Part shown: positions 34,097 to 43,591 of the stretch, in pieces
Position numbering within the stretch: the stretch's first letter is position 1
How the letters are laid out: each line of letters starts with the position of its first letter
Assembly (NCBI GenBank): GCA_964385635.1
Contig: CAYLPU010000011.1
Location: 7,139-71,138, forward strand
DNA from: CAYLPU01 sp964385635
GTDB lineage: Bacteria; Chloroflexota; Anaerolineae; B4-G1
Direction: 5' to 3'
DNA: 64,000 nt
Notes under the pieces: generated by a model
What the model saw: the letters and a program-made list of their open reading frames with translations, nothing else
Databases searched by the model: none
Told to the model about the DNA's origin: nothing
Position numbers and translations under genes: made by a program

Positions 34097-35302
34097 CTAG
34101 GTCAACACCCCTGCGATGCGCTCCAACATCCAGTCCAGTTCCTCTTTCGTGATAACCAGTGGTGGTGCCAGACGGATGACCGTCCCATGGGTGTCTTTGG
34201 CCAGCACCCCCCGTTCTTTCAGCGCCTCGCAGAAGCGTCGGGCTCCCCCGGCCTTTGGCTTGAGCACGATGCCGGCCAAGAGTCCCTTGCCCCGGTAGAG
34301 TGCCACGTGGGGGCTCTGGATCTCCCGCAGGCGGGCCATCAGATACTCCCCCAGTTCGGCTGCGCGCTCGCAGAGGTGCTCATCCACAATGACCTTGAGC
34401 GCCTCCCGCGCTACTACGCAGGCCAGCGGGCTACCCCCGAATGTCGAGCCGTGATCACCTGGCTCGAAGACGCCCAGTACTTCCCGTGAGGCCAGCACCG
34501 CTGAGACCGGATACATACCACCTGAGATTGTTTTGCCCAACATCACCGCGTCCGGCCGTACTCCTTCGTGCTCGCAGGCCAGGAGTTTGCCGGTGCGTCC
34601 CAGCCCACTCTGGATCTCGTCGGCGAGCATCAGTACGTTGTGGTGGGTGCAGATCTCTCGCGCGCGCCGGATGTACCCCTCCGGTGGAATGACGACGCCG
34701 CCTTCGCCCTGAATGGGTTCGAACAGGAAGGCCACCGTGTTGGGTGTGATCGCCCGTTCCAGGGCGCCAGCGTCGCCGTAGGGGATCAGTTTGAAGCCGG
34801 GCGTGAAGGGGCCGAAGTCATCGCGGTAATGCTCATTCGACGAGAAAGTGACGATTGTGATCGTACGCCCGTGGAAGTTGCCGGCGCAGGCGATGATCTC
34901 GGCCTGATCATCCGGCACCCCCTTGACCCTGTAGCCCCACCTGCGGGCTGCCTTTAGTGCTGTCTCTACCGCTTCCGCGCCGGAGTTCATCGGTAGCATC
35001 ATCTCGTAGCCGATCAACTCGCAGAGTTCCTTCGCCAGCAATGGAAGCTGATCGTTGCGGAAAGCCCGCGAAGTTAGAGCCAGTCTCTGAGCCTGCTCAA
35101 TCATCGCCCGCACGATGCGTGGGTGACAGTGGCCCTGGTTGATCGCTGAGTAAGCCGAGAGGCAATCCAGGTACCTGCGTCCCTCCACGTCCCAGACCCA
35201 GACTCCCTCCCCACGTGTGATGACAACGTCGAGAGGTCGATAGTTATGGGCGTTGTACTGATCCTCCATGGCGATGTAGTCCTGTGTGCTCCATGTGTTC
35301 AT
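34097..35302 (-). CDS. rocD: Ornithine--oxo-acid aminotransferase
   Basis: The 401-residue class III aminotransferase turns ornithine and 2-oxoglutarate into glutamate semialdehyde and glutamate, linking arginine and proline metabolism. Key elements are MNSGAEAVETALKAARRWGY, the PLP-binding ADEIQSGLGRTG, and the catalytic lysine in VMLGKTISGGMYP. ATG 35302 is the start (AAGGAGCGGAAG upstream). A longer reading to 35434 crosses the promoter and has no ribosome site. Confidence 0.9.
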   Translation of the reverse strand: MNTWSTQDYIAMEDQYNAHNYRPLDVVITRGEGVWVWDVEGRRYLDCLSAYSAINQGHCHPRIVRAMIEQAQRLALTSRAFRNDQLPLLAKELCELIGYEMMLPMNSGAEAVETALKAARRWGYRVKGVPDDQAEIIACAGNFHGRTITIVTFSSNEHYRDDFGPFTPGFKLIPYGDAGALERAITPNTVAFLFEPIQGEGGVVIPPEGYIRRAREICTHHNVLMLADEIQSGLGRTGKLLACEHEGVRPDAVMLGKTISGGMYPVSAVLASREVLGVFEPGDHGSTFGGSPLACVVAREALKVIVDEHLCERAAELGEYLMARLREIQSPHVALYRGKGLLAGIVLKPKAGGARRFCEALKERGVLAKDTHGTVIRLAPPLVITKEELDWMLERIAGVLT

Positions 35303-35349
35303 CTTCCGCTCCTTGTGTGAGGATGGTGTGTGTGCAGTTGTCGGGTAGT

Positions 35350-35378
35350 ATGTTACCACGATGTGTGAGTTAGTGCAA
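35350..35378 (-). promoter_or_regulatory. Promoter of rocD
   Basis: TTGCAC (35378-35373) and TAACAT (35355-35350) on the minus strand are spaced by 17 bp. It lies back to back with the promoter of the epimerase gene. Confidence 0.5.
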
Positions 35379-35392
35379 CAGCCTTCGCATGT

Positions 35393-35421
35393 TTGGCCTC
35401 TACCGACATCGGTGGTATAAT
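35393..35421 (+). promoter_or_regulatory. Promoter of the epimerase-like gene
   Basis: TTGGCC (35393-35398) and TATAAT (35416-35421) have a 17-bp spacer. The start codon lies 22-25 bp after the -10. Confidence 0.65.
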
Positions 35422-35442
35422 CGCACCTACGCAAAGGAGAAG

Positions 35443-36393
35443 ATGATGATACTGATCACCGGCGCCACGGGTTTCGTGGGGCGGGCCGTAGTGTGTCGAT
35501 TGGCTATTGATCAACGCGAGGTGCGTTGTCTGTTGCGCCCATCTCAGCGCGAGCAGCGGTTGGCCACAGGCATTCCCTTTTCCACCGTCTCAGCCAGTAT
35601 GAGTGATCTACCTGCCTTGCGCACGGCAATGCAAGACGTGACGGCGGTTGTTCACCTGACGGGGGAGGAGGACCTTGATTATGGGGAAACGCTGCGTAGC
35701 CATGTTGAAGACACGGCTAACCTGATCACGGCGGCGCATGAGGCGGGTGTGCGCCGCTTTATCTACTTGAGTCGCCTGGGGGCTGATCGTGCTTCTGCCT
35801 ACCCACTCTTCCGCGCCAGGGGGGAGGCAGGGGGCTCAGTGCGTGAGAGCGGATTGGATTACACTATCCTCCAGGTATCTGTCACGTATGGCCCCGAGGA
35901 TACTTTCATTAACGTACTGGTGATGCTGGCCAAGGCGATTCCCTTCGTACTGCCCATCCCTGACATAGGGCTATCTCGCTTTCAGCCGCTGTGGGTCGTG
36001 GACCTGGCAGAGTGCATCGTGGCTGCGCTGGACCGGGACGATCTGATCGGGCAGACCGTCACCCTCGGAGGGTCGGAGCATTTCACCTTCGAGCAGATGG
36101 TGGCACAGGTATTGGCGGCGGCTGGAATGCGCAGGCGGTTGGTGCACGTGCCCATGCCCCTGATGCAAGGCGTGATAACGCTGTTCGATGCGTTGCTGCC
36201 GCGCAATCCTACACCTTTCTGGTGGCTTGATCTTCTCACTGTGGGCAGTGCGACGGAATTGGGGGCCATCCCGCGCAGTTTTGGCTTTGAGCCCGCTCGC
36301 TTTACTCAATCCCTCGATTACTTGCGTCGCAAGCGCCCGTGGCGGCGTGACTTGGTACGCTTTGTCTGTCAGCGGTTAGCGGATGGCGGTTAG
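35443..36393 (+). CDS. NAD(P)-binding atypical short-chain dehydrogenase (NDUFA9/NmrA-like)
   Basis: The 316-residue protein begins with a Rossmann signature ILITGATGFVGRAVV and lacks the classical YxxxK tyrosine spacing. It fits the extended or atypical SDR group related to complex-I NDUFA9-type and sugar epimerase proteins. The final residues derive from a GGTTAGCGG-type repeat. Two ATGs (35443, 35446) follow AAAGGAGAAG. Substrate unknown. Confidence 0.8.
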   Translation: MMILITGATGFVGRAVVCRLAIDQREVRCLLRPSQREQRLATGIPFSTVSASMSDLPALRTAMQDVTAVVHLTGEEDLDYGETLRSHVEDTANLITAAHEAGVRRFIYLSRLGADRASAYPLFRARGEAGGSVRESGLDYTILQVSVTYGPEDTFINVLVMLAKAIPFVLPIPDIGLSRFQPLWVVDLAECIVAALDRDDLIGQTVTLGGSEHFTFEQMVAQVLAAAGMRRRLVHVPMPLMQGVITLFDALLPRNPTPFWWLDLLTVGSATELGAIPRSFGFEPARFTQSLDYLRRKRPWRRDLVRFVCQRLADGG

Positions 36394-36569
36394 CCACCAA
36401 CAGCGGCCAACGGATAACGGGCGCTGGACAAATCCTCCAGAATCGTGTATCATTCTGCCGTTCTGTCCTCAGCCTGTTTTTCGCGCTTTTCTGGGTAGAA
36501 TGGAAGCCGGAACTCGTGGCTGAAGGGGAGCCATGCGCGGGGTAGAGTGACTAGCGAGAGGGAGACTGA

Positions 36570-37574
36570 ATGCTGGGGCATCAACTAGGAATTGACCTGG
36601 GCACGGTGAATGTGTTGGTGTACGTGCGGGGGCGAGGGGTCGTTTTGCAGGAGCCTTCGGTCGTCGCCATCTCGTCTGACGAATACAAGATTGTGGCTGT
36701 TGGCGAGGAAGCCGAGGCGATGCTCGGCCGCACGCCGGACGTGATGGAGGTGATGCGCCCGATGCGTGATGGTGTCATCGCGGACTACCGGGTGACTCAA
36801 CGCATGCTGGAGTACTTCATCCGCAAGGCCTGCGGACACTTCAACCTGTTCAAACCACGGGTGATGATCAGTGTACCCTATGGGGTGACGAGCGTGGAGA
36901 AACGGGCGGTGCGCGAGGCTGCGTTGGAGGCAGGCGCTGGCCGGGCGCACCTGATCCCGGAACCGCTGGCTGGGGCATTCGGCGCGGGCCTGCCGGTGGG
37001 CACACCTTCTGGCAACATGGTCGTGAACCTGGGAGGTGGGACGACGGAGTCCGCTGTCGTGGCGGTGAACGGTATTGTGATTGCTGGCTCGGTCCGTGTG
37101 GCTGGCCTGCGCATGGATGAGGCCATCGCCGCCTATGTTCGTCGTAAGTACAATCTGATGATCGGGCAGCCGACGGCGGAGGAGGTCAAAGTTCGCATCG
37201 GCGCGGCGCTGCCGCTGGAGGATGAGATGCGTATGGAGGTGCAGGGCCGCGACCAGGTCGCTGGGTTACCCCGCACGATTACTATCAGTTCCGAGGAGGT
37301 GACCGAAGCGCTCGCGGAACCTCTCTCGGCAGTGATCAGCGTGATTAAGTCGGTGCTGGAGAAGACGCCGCCGGAATTATCGTCGGACATCATTGACCGT
37401 GGCATGGTGCTGATCGGCGGTGGTGCACTGTTGCGGAAAGTGGACGAATTGATCACACGTGAGACGGGAGTGCCGGCTTACGTGGCCGATGCTCCCATCG
37501 CCTGCGTGGCGCTGGGGGCAGGGCGGGCCTTGGAGCAGTACGAGATTCTCCGGCGCAGTGTGCCCGGACTATAG
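36570..37574 (+). CDS. mreB: MreB-family actin-like cell-shape protein
   Basis: The 334-residue protein has the actin/Hsp70-type ATPase elements: phosphate-1 loop GIDLGTVNVLVY, the phosphate-2 region VVNLGGGTTES, and the C-terminal adenosine motif VLIGGGALLRKVDE. MreB polymerises under the membrane and guides cell-wall synthesis. In the phosphate-2 loop, the usual aspartate before x-GGGT is an asparagine (N in VVNLGGG), which might slow hydrolysis. No mreC or mreD follows, and a terminator ends the gene. GAGAGGGAGAC precedes the ATG. Confidence 0.88.
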   Translation: MLGHQLGIDLGTVNVLVYVRGRGVVLQEPSVVAISSDEYKIVAVGEEAEAMLGRTPDVMEVMRPMRDGVIADYRVTQRMLEYFIRKACGHFNLFKPRVMISVPYGVTSVEKRAVREAALEAGAGRAHLIPEPLAGAFGAGLPVGTPSGNMVVNLGGGTTESAVVAVNGIVIAGSVRVAGLRMDEAIAAYVRRKYNLMIGQPTAEEVKVRIGAALPLEDEMRMEVQGRDQVAGLPRTITISSEEVTEALAEPLSAVISVIKSVLEKTPPELSSDIIDRGMVLIGGGALLRKVDELITRETGVPAYVADAPIACVALGAGRALEQYEILRRSVPGL

Positions 37575-37596
37575 CAAAAAGACAGTTGGGGAGATG

Positions 37597-37627
37597 AAAG
37601 ACGCAGGGGAATCCCGGCGTCTTTTTT
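37597..37627 (+). terminator. Terminator after mreB
   Basis: An 8-bp stem (AAAGACGC 37597-37604 with GCGTCTTT 37617-37624) and a 12-nt loop are followed by a run of T to 37627. It separates mreB from the convergent nucleotidyltransferase gene. Confidence 0.85.
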
Positions 37628-37636
37628 GTTCTTTTC

Positions 37637-38602
37637 TCAGCCGAGCACTGTCCCTTCAATAACTGCGCCTGCCTCGACGGTCACACCGCGCAAAGTCACG
37701 GCTTGGCGTAACGTGGCACCCGTGCCGATACAGGAGCCTGTCTCGAGATAGACCTCCGGCCCTACGCGGCAGCCGGGACCGAGTTCAACCCCCGCCTCGA
37801 TGCGCACTGGCGGGAGGAGACTTCCGTCACCTGGCACACTGGCCTCAATGGTGGCGCAGTCGGGATCGTGGTGTAGGAAGTATCGGTTGAGTGCCAGTAG
37901 ATCCTCAGGGCGGGTCAAGGTCATTCGCTCTCGCACCAGCAGCCCTTCTACCCTGTTGCCATCCTCGATCAACAGTCGCAGTGCGTCGGGGAATTCCCGC
38001 TCGCCTCGGGGAGAGGCGGGGACGTACGGCAGGTAGTCCAGCACGTGGGTGGAGAGAGCGTAGAGCGCCGGAACGCCCAGATCGGAGGGGGCCTCTTCGG
38101 GGCGCGGTTTCTCGACGATGCGCGTCACTCGTCCGTGCTGCATGGCGACGACGGCGAGGGTGGGGATCTGTTCGGGCCGCACCTGTATCAGTGTGAGTGC
38201 TGCGTCCAATCCGCTCTCGCGCCTTCGAGCGACCAGTGCAGCGACGTGCCCTTTGGGGTAGAGGTTGTCGCAGGAAGCGAGGATGAGATCGGATGCGCCA
38301 TCCTCCCGGATGAAGGGGGCCGTACACTCGAGAGCGTGGGCCATACCCAGTCTCTGCTCCTGGTAGGCCAGCCGTACCCGACTGGCCCACGCCGGCTGGT
38401 TGAAACATCTGATGAGGGCGTGGTCGTCGGGGTGTACGACGACGATGAAGCGGTCGGCGCCACCCTGTACCAGCATCTCCATCACTCGCTCAATCATTGG
38501 CTTGCCAGCGATTGGCAACATGGCCTTGGAGCGATTGTCGGTGAGGGGACGCAGCCGCTTGCCGCGCCCCGCGGCCAGCACGACTCCCAGGAGATGCGGC
38601 AT
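37637..38602 (-). CDS. Sugar-1-phosphate nucleotidyltransferase with left-handed helix tail
   Basis: The 321-residue enzyme has the nucleotidyltransferase start VVLAAGRGKRLRPLTDNRSKAMLPIAGKPM, with the catalytic GxGxRL and the KP lysine. It ends in hexapeptide-like repeats (IEAGVELGPGCRVGPEVYLETGSCIGTGATL). It makes an NDP-sugar from a sugar-1-phosphate, in the manner of GlmU or RmlA relatives. It follows a (broken) GHMP sugar kinase gene, so together they could have made an activated sugar. ATG 38602 shares its A with the kinase stop. Confidence 0.88.
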   Translation of the reverse strand: MPHLLGVVLAAGRGKRLRPLTDNRSKAMLPIAGKPMIERVMEMLVQGGADRFIVVVHPDDHALIRCFNQPAWASRVRLAYQEQRLGMAHALECTAPFIREDGASDLILASCDNLYPKGHVAALVARRRESGLDAALTLIQVRPEQIPTLAVVAMQHGRVTRIVEKPRPEEAPSDLGVPALYALSTHVLDYLPYVPASPRGEREFPDALRLLIEDGNRVEGLLVRERMTLTRPEDLLALNRYFLHHDPDCATIEASVPGDGSLLPPVRIEAGVELGPGCRVGPEVYLETGSCIGTGATLRQAVTLRGVTVEAGAVIEGTVLG

Positions 38603-39662
38603 CAGTTTCCTTTCTCGCGATTTCGCAACAGCCGTAGCCCGTCCCGGTCTACGTGTGCCCGCCACACTCGTGCGTCCTTCAGCCCCGCATCGGTCGCGGC
38701 AGCGCGCAGTGCATCAACCAGTTTCCCTTCGTGACCCGGCCGGGCCAGCGCGAAGACGGAGCCCCCGCTTCCTGCGCCTGTCAATTTGGCGCCTAACGCG
38801 CCGGCTGCCAGCGCTGCCTGGATGAGCGTGTTGTTGGCCTCTCCCGCGCCGTCGGGCATGCCGCAGTAGTTCATCATCTCGTCCACCAGGCGGTGGCTCC
38901 TACTCGCTCCATCACGTCGAGCATGAAGGGTTTGGGGCGGTCGCCTTCGTATTCGGCGTGCTCCCTCAGGTAGCGGCTGCGCATCAGACCATGCACATCG
39001 CCCGAGTCGCGCACCACGCCGGTAAAAGCGATAACCAGCGACAGGTTTGGCGCCCAGGAGTCGAGCCGCTCGTAGGTGGCGAAGGGCTCCTCGCCGATAG
39101 GCTTCTGGTGGAGTTTGCCGCGATAGTCCAGGTAGGCCAGGCCGCCGAAGAGGGGCACGTACCGGTCGGCGTAGCCACAGGTGATACCAAGTTCCTTCGC
39201 CTCGATGCGCTGGCATAGTTCGGCCAGCACGTAGTTGTTGTGGATGCGCGGATCAAGTTCGTAGAAAACACGCAGGCCGGCCAGCGCCAGCAGCACGAGC
39301 ACCGACGAGCCGCCCAGCCCGGATTGGCGTGGCACCTCGGTCCAGGTGGCGATGCGCGCGCCGCCACGTTCTGCCAACCGCTGGCGGAACTGGACGCTGT
39401 AGGCGTACAGCCGGTTGATCGCCGCCTTGAGCAAATCGAGGGTGCCGTCATAGGGATAGGGTGGGGGGCCTACGAGGGTTTGGGAGGCGACGGTCTCGCC
39501 CCCACGAGTGACCGTCTCCAGTACCAAATCGCCGGCCGGCTCTACGGTGGCCCCGGCGTATGTGTCAATAGCGGCGGAGATTGTGGCGTGGTCCCCCTCG
39601 TTGGCGTCGGCGGGGTTGCCGAGGATATTGACGCGAGCGGGAATGGTCAGTCGATAGCGCAT
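38602..39662 (-). pseudogene. GHMP-family sugar kinase, broken by an internal deletion and frameshift
   Basis: The first part (ATG 39662 to about 38890) carries the kinase N-terminus MRYRLTIPARVNILG and the ATP loop PRQSGLGGSSVL. The remainder lies in another frame (about 38895 to 38602), with HRLVDEMMNYCG and the last GHMP motif KLTGAGSGGSVFAL. At the joint, MERVGA runs straight into the HRLVDEMM helix, so roughly 30 residues usually found between them are missing, along with the frame. It resembles heptose-7-phosphate or galactokinase-like kinases. It lies between the thioesterase and the nucleotidyltransferase of the same operon. It could be a true loss or an assembly error. Confidence 0.75.
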
Positions 39663-39673
39663 GAATTTTCGTG

Positions 39674-40138
39674 CTACTCGTATACTCTCCAGTACGGCTT
39701 CTCTGGCTCCCACCGGGCGCGGAATTCCTCCGGCACGGTGGTCAGAATGGATTCGCAGTCAGCGGTGACAGTGCCATCGGGCAGGCGGATCTCCCCGGCC
39801 ACCCGTGCGCCTATCCCGCTCATATGCTCCACCCATCCCACGGCGGTCAGTGGGGTCTCGGTGGGTGTCGGGCGGCGGTAGCGGATCGTTAGACGGAGTG
39901 TCGCCATCAGGTTCTCGTCGGAGCCGCCCATCATCACCGCCCGCCCCGAGACCTCGTCCAGCACAGCGGCGACGATGCCGCCGTGGACGACGCCGGGGTA
40001 GCCCTGGTACTCGTCGGGCACGATGAGGTCGGCCTGCACCCGCCCTGTCTCCGGGTCATTGTAGAAGGCCATTTTGAGCCCAACTGGGTTCTGCAGACCA
40101 CAGACGAAACACATTCGGGAGTTGGGTTGTTTGTTCAT
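39674..40138 (-). CDS. PaaI-type hotdog thioesterase
   Basis: The 154-residue protein has the hotdog-fold signature VHGGIVAAVLDEVSGRAVM with the nucleophile-like acidic residue, and a MATLRLTIRYRRP strand. Such enzymes hydrolyse acyl-CoA thioesters. A CFVCGLQNP segment at the N-terminus is typical of this subgroup. It lies 12 nt after ygfK and 11 nt before the kinase. Confidence 0.88.
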   Translation of the reverse strand: MNKQPNSRMCFVCGLQNPVGLKMAFYNDPETGRVQADLIVPDEYQGYPGVVHGGIVAAVLDEVSGRAVMMGGSDENLMATLRLTIRYRRPTPTETPLTAVGWVEHMSGIGARVAGEIRLPDGTVTADCESILTTVPEEFRARWEPEKPYWRVYE

Positions 40139-40150
40139 GCTGAGGGTGTT

Positions 40151-43100
40151 CTACAATGCATCGAAAGGCAAGAAAGACAAAGAGGACGTAACCCCCTTGA
40201 GAATCAGGGCCATTTCAGCGGCTTTGGCCAGGGAAAGCGCTCCCTCGAACTTCTGTTTCAATTCCATGCTCTTGATTTGAAAGACAGGGGAGATGCTTAT
40301 TCTTAACAACTCGTTTTCGAACGTCATCTCATCGGCACCGCTTTCCGAAGTTTTCAACGTCAGCCGTGACTCTTTCCCGCCTTCCCGCCTCCTGATGCTC
40401 CATCCCCTATCGTTTCTTTCGACGTAGAAGGCATTGTCGTCTTCCTGCCCAAAATCGCTTTCCATCAGGAAGAGCCTGGGCTTGTCCAGGTAGGGCTTGC
40501 CGTCGTGCACGCAGAAAGTGGCGCAGTTGCCACATTCGTTGCAGAAGTCATCTACGTGGATGATCTGCCGGACCTGCTCGATCCTGAAGACCTCTTCTCC
40601 TGTCACCGCCAACTGGCCCTGCTGGCAGGAGATCTGCGGCAGCGTCAGGTTCACAGGTGGGACAACGAAGGTGTAGTTGGCCCGGTTGGGGCATACCTCC
40701 ACGCACTTGTCACAGAAGGTGGAGCACTGCAGACACCTGGACGCCTCGCTGAGCGCCGCCTCCTCCGTCAGCGTCGCCTCGACCAGGTCAAATCCTCCGC
40801 GTTGGGCGGGCGGGAGCATCTCTTCTTTGTGTTGCGCCACTTTTCTGGCCCGGGCGCATTTCACGCGTATGATCTCTTCCTCAGAGAGCACGGGAAGTCG
40901 GACATCTGGCCGTTCGAATGATAGGCCCAATTTTCTGCACATGGCCTCGGCGGCTCGCTTTCCATCGGCGCACGCCTCAATGATGATGGCTGGTCCCCGG
41001 ACCGCGTCCCCTCCCGCGTAGACCCGATCCGCGCTCGCAAGCCCGGTTTGGGGAGCGACAGCGATGGTCCCGTTCTTGTGCAGGGAGATTTCGCTTCCGT
41101 CGAGGAAGGAGACGTCTGGGCGCTGACCGATGGCCAGGATGATGGAATCCGCCTCGATCTGGAACTCGCTCCCCTTGATGGGGACTGGTCTTCTCCTACC
41201 GTCCGCGCCGGGTTTCCCCAACTTGTTCCGAATGCACTCCAGGGCGGCGACCTGGCCCTCTCTTAGTATGACCCTGGTGGGAGAAGCCAGTTCCTCCAGG
41301 GTGATACCTTCCGCGAAGAGGCCCTCGATTTCCTCCTCCGTGGCCGGCATCTCCCGGCGGGTCCGCCGGTAGACGACCGTCACCCTTCCCCCCCCTTGGG
41401 GGGGACTGAGGGGGGGCGCGAGCCGCCAGGCTGTCCTGGCTCCGTCCATGGCGGTGTTCCCTCCCCCGATCACCAGGACCCTGGGACCCAGGTTGATTTC
41501 TTTACCCCGTGCCACCCGTTCGAGAACGTCGAGGGCCTGGAAGACACCCTGGCCCTCTTCCCCCTCAATGGACAGGCGAGTGCCATTTTGGAATCCTGAG
41601 GCGATGTAGACTGCGTCGAAACCCTCGCTAAGGAGTCTCTCTGGAGGAGCCGTGATGGGATGAGAGAGTTCGATTTTGACTCCCAGGTTCTTGATCCGGT
41701 CAATGTCCTCCTTGATGACCGGTTCGGGCAGTCTGAAGGCGGGGGCCAGAGCCAACATTCCTCCTGCCCTGTCTCTGGCCTCGTAGATGGTCACCTGGAC
41801 CCCGTTCAGGGCCAGGAAATAGGCCGCAGCCAGTCCCGAGGGGCCGCTGCCGATCACCGCCACGCGAACGCCAGAAACCAGGTTTTTTCCTAGAAACCTG
41901 GTTTCTATGTCATTCCCCTTTTCGGCGGCGAACCGCTTCAGTGCCCGGATGGCGACCGGTTCGTCGTAGTTGTTCCGGGTGCAGCGGGTCTGGCACAGGT
42001 GGGTGCAGACGTAGCCGGTCACACCAGGGAGGGGGTTGCGGGAGAGAATGACCTCCAGCGCCCGGTCGTATTCCCGTTGAGCGATCAGCCAGGCGTATTC
42101 CGGCACGTCCTGAAGCACCGCGCATTGCTCCACGCAAGGGGCGGTGATGCAGTCGAAGAGGTCCAGTTTCGTTTCGACCTTGGGCAGACCGTAGGGGTGA
42201 TAGTCCTTTTTGTACCGTGGGTCTTTCAGTGCCCGGGTGGCCTCCTGTTCCAGGTTGGCTAGCCTATCCTGGGCGAGTTCCTCCAGGCCTGTTACCCCCA
42301 GGCTGCGCATGTCTGTCTCCAGGTTTTCCAGGTATTGGAGGAATCGGGAATAGCCGCCCGGTTTCAGGAGGTCGGAGACCGCGGTGACAGGCCGGGCGCC
42401 AGAGGCCAGAATGGATGTCAGATTTAGCGCGTCGGCCCCAGCGGAGAAGGAGACGTTCAGGTCTCCATCGAACTCCTGGGAGAGTTTGTGGAAGAGGTTG
42501 ATGGTGATTGGATAGAGAGCCCGGCCCGACATATACATTTCATCGCCGGGGAGGGCGCCCTTGTGGTTGGCCATAGCCAGCGTGTTGCTCAATTTGACCC
42601 CAAAGGTCAGGCCCTGCTCTGCGGCAACTTCCTTCAGCGTCCTAATCAGTTCCACCGCCCGGTCGTATTGCAGGTCGTGCTCGAACACAGCGTCGGGGAT
42701 GTGGGTCTGCCTGAAACCGAGACGGTCGTGGAGGATGCGCATCATCGTCTCCTGGCCCAGCAGGGTGGGGTTCAGTTTGACCGTGGTGTGCAGGCCCCTA
42801 TCCTCCAGCAAGTACCTGCCGATCTGTTCAATTTCGTCGGGGGGACAGCCGTGCATCGTCGAAAGGGTGACGTTGTCGGTGAGACGAGCCGGGATCTCAA
42901 TGTCGCCGAATTGCGGAAACTTCTCTCTTAGAACCGCCTGGATTTCGGCGATCTCGTCCGATGCATCTTCCAGCCTGTCCATAAAATGGGTCATAGGCGG
43001 GCTCTGGACTCCCTCCAGGTCGTAGCCTACGCTCATGTTGAAGATCGTTCCGAAGGGGGTGCTGTCCTCGAAGCCGAGGAGGCGACGGAGGACGTGAATC

Positions 43101-43492
43101 AGTGCCCAGGCATCGATGTACTCACAGGCGGACTGATCCAACTTGAGTTCCTGGGACCATTCGACGTTGTACCCCTCGTCCTCCATGTCAATGCAGGGCC
43201 TGGGGATATCCAGTTCATCCATGATCTGCACGGTCTTCAGTTCGATAAACCGGCCTCCGGAGAGCCAGGCGCACAAGATATTCTGGGTCAACTGGGTATG
43301 GGGACCCGCCCCCGGCCCGATGGGGGTGGCCAGGTAATGCCCGAAAAGGTTCTTGGTGGCATAGGGGCTGTCCTTCTTGGGGACGTAGAAAAGGGAGCGG
43401 TGAATCCCAAAGATAGACTGGTTCTTTTCAATCTCTGTCAAGATCCAGTTGAGAAGAACGTCGAGGGGTTGGACTTTCATTGCATCAGACAT
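40151..43492 (-). CDS. ygfK: YgfK-type Fe-S flavoprotein (putative selenate reductase subunit)
   Basis: The 1113-residue protein has an N-terminal TIM-barrel-like part (PIGPGAGPHTQLTQN, GGRFIELKTVQIMD). Cysteine clusters (CITAPCVEQC, CTHLCQTRC) and a GltD-type FAD and NAD(P) module (VIGSGPSGLAAAYF, VIGGGNTAMDGAR) follow. It ends in two ferredoxin-like cysteine sets (CLQCSTFCDKCVEVCP, CNECGNCATFC). This order is that of YgfK, found with selenium-dependent molybdenum hydroxylases. Two repeat-encoded insertions are present at 41388-41416 and 41873-41906. GAGGAGGAAG precedes the ATG. It is about 100 residues longer than E. coli YgfK, partly from those insertions. Confidence 0.88.
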   Translation of the reverse strand: MSDAMKVQPLDVLLNWILTEIEKNQSIFGIHRSLFYVPKKDSPYATKNLFGHYLATPIGPGAGPHTQLTQNILCAWLSGGRFIELKTVQIMDELDIPRPCIDMEDEGYNVEWSQELKLDQSACEYIDAWALIHVLRRLLGFEDSTPFGTIFNMSVGYDLEGVQSPPMTHFMDRLEDASDEIAEIQAVLREKFPQFGDIEIPARLTDNVTLSTMHGCPPDEIEQIGRYLLEDRGLHTTVKLNPTLLGQETMMRILHDRLGFRQTHIPDAVFEHDLQYDRAVELIRTLKEVAAEQGLTFGVKLSNTLAMANHKGALPGDEMYMSGRALYPITINLFHKLSQEFDGDLNVSFSAGADALNLTSILASGARPVTAVSDLLKPGGYSRFLQYLENLETDMRSLGVTGLEELAQDRLANLEQEATRALKDPRYKKDYHPYGLPKVETKLDLFDCITAPCVEQCAVLQDVPEYAWLIAQREYDRALEVILSRNPLPGVTGYVCTHLCQTRCTRNNYDEPVAIRALKRFAAEKGNDIETRFLGKNLVSGVRVAVIGSGPSGLAAAYFLALNGVQVTIYEARDRAGGMLALAPAFRLPEPVIKEDIDRIKNLGVKIELSHPITAPPERLLSEGFDAVYIASGFQNGTRLSIEGEEGQGVFQALDVLERVARGKEINLGPRVLVIGGGNTAMDGARTAWRLAPPLSPPQGGGRVTVVYRRTRREMPATEEEIEGLFAEGITLEELASPTRVILREGQVAALECIRNKLGKPGADGRRRPVPIKGSEFQIEADSIILAIGQRPDVSFLDGSEISLHKNGTIAVAPQTGLASADRVYAGGDAVRGPAIIIEACADGKRAAEAMCRKLGLSFERPDVRLPVLSEEEIIRVKCARARKVAQHKEEMLPPAQRGGFDLVEATLTEEAALSEASRCLQCSTFCDKCVEVCPNRANYTFVVPPVNLTLPQISCQQGQLAVTGEEVFRIEQVRQIIHVDDFCNECGNCATFCVHDGKPYLDKPRLFLMESDFGQEDDNAFYVERNDRGWSIRRREGGKESRLTLKTSESGADEMTFENELLRISISPVFQIKSMELKQKFEGALSLAKAAEMALILKGVTSSLSFLPFDAL
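41388..41416 (-). repeat. GC-rich palindromic repeat translated in ygfK (CCCCCC-type)
   Basis: The sequence consists of two G/C heptamers around TTGGG (CCCCCCCTTGGGGGGG followed by ACTGAGGGGGGG). On the minus strand it gives APPLSPPQGGG between the NAD-binding helix (GARTAWRL) and the next strand (TVVYRR). It matches the repeat found twice in the ferredoxin-reductase gene at 59871-59933. Confidence 0.75.
41873..41906. repeat. 34-bp palindrome translated in ygfK
   Basis: AGAAACCAGGTTT and AAACCTGGTTTCT form a 13-bp inverted repeat around an 8-nt loop. It codes on the minus strand for ETRFLGKNLVSG just before the VRVAVIGSG dinucleotide site. It keeps the frame and sits at a domain joint. Confidence 0.8.
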
Positions 43493-43591
43493 ACTTCCTC
43501 CTCAGTGCAACGTGCCATCGTATTCAAGAACTGCCCTGCTGCTCGCAAGAGCAACAGGGCCATCGTGTTCTTGCAGATGGTGGACGAAACA

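Noticed and set aside
34000..34097. Short peptide frames after AAGGAGCGAGCCC at 34010
   Set aside because: The frame from the best-placed ATG has only six codons, and the overlapping one (21 codons) lacks a ribosome site; no support beyond that.
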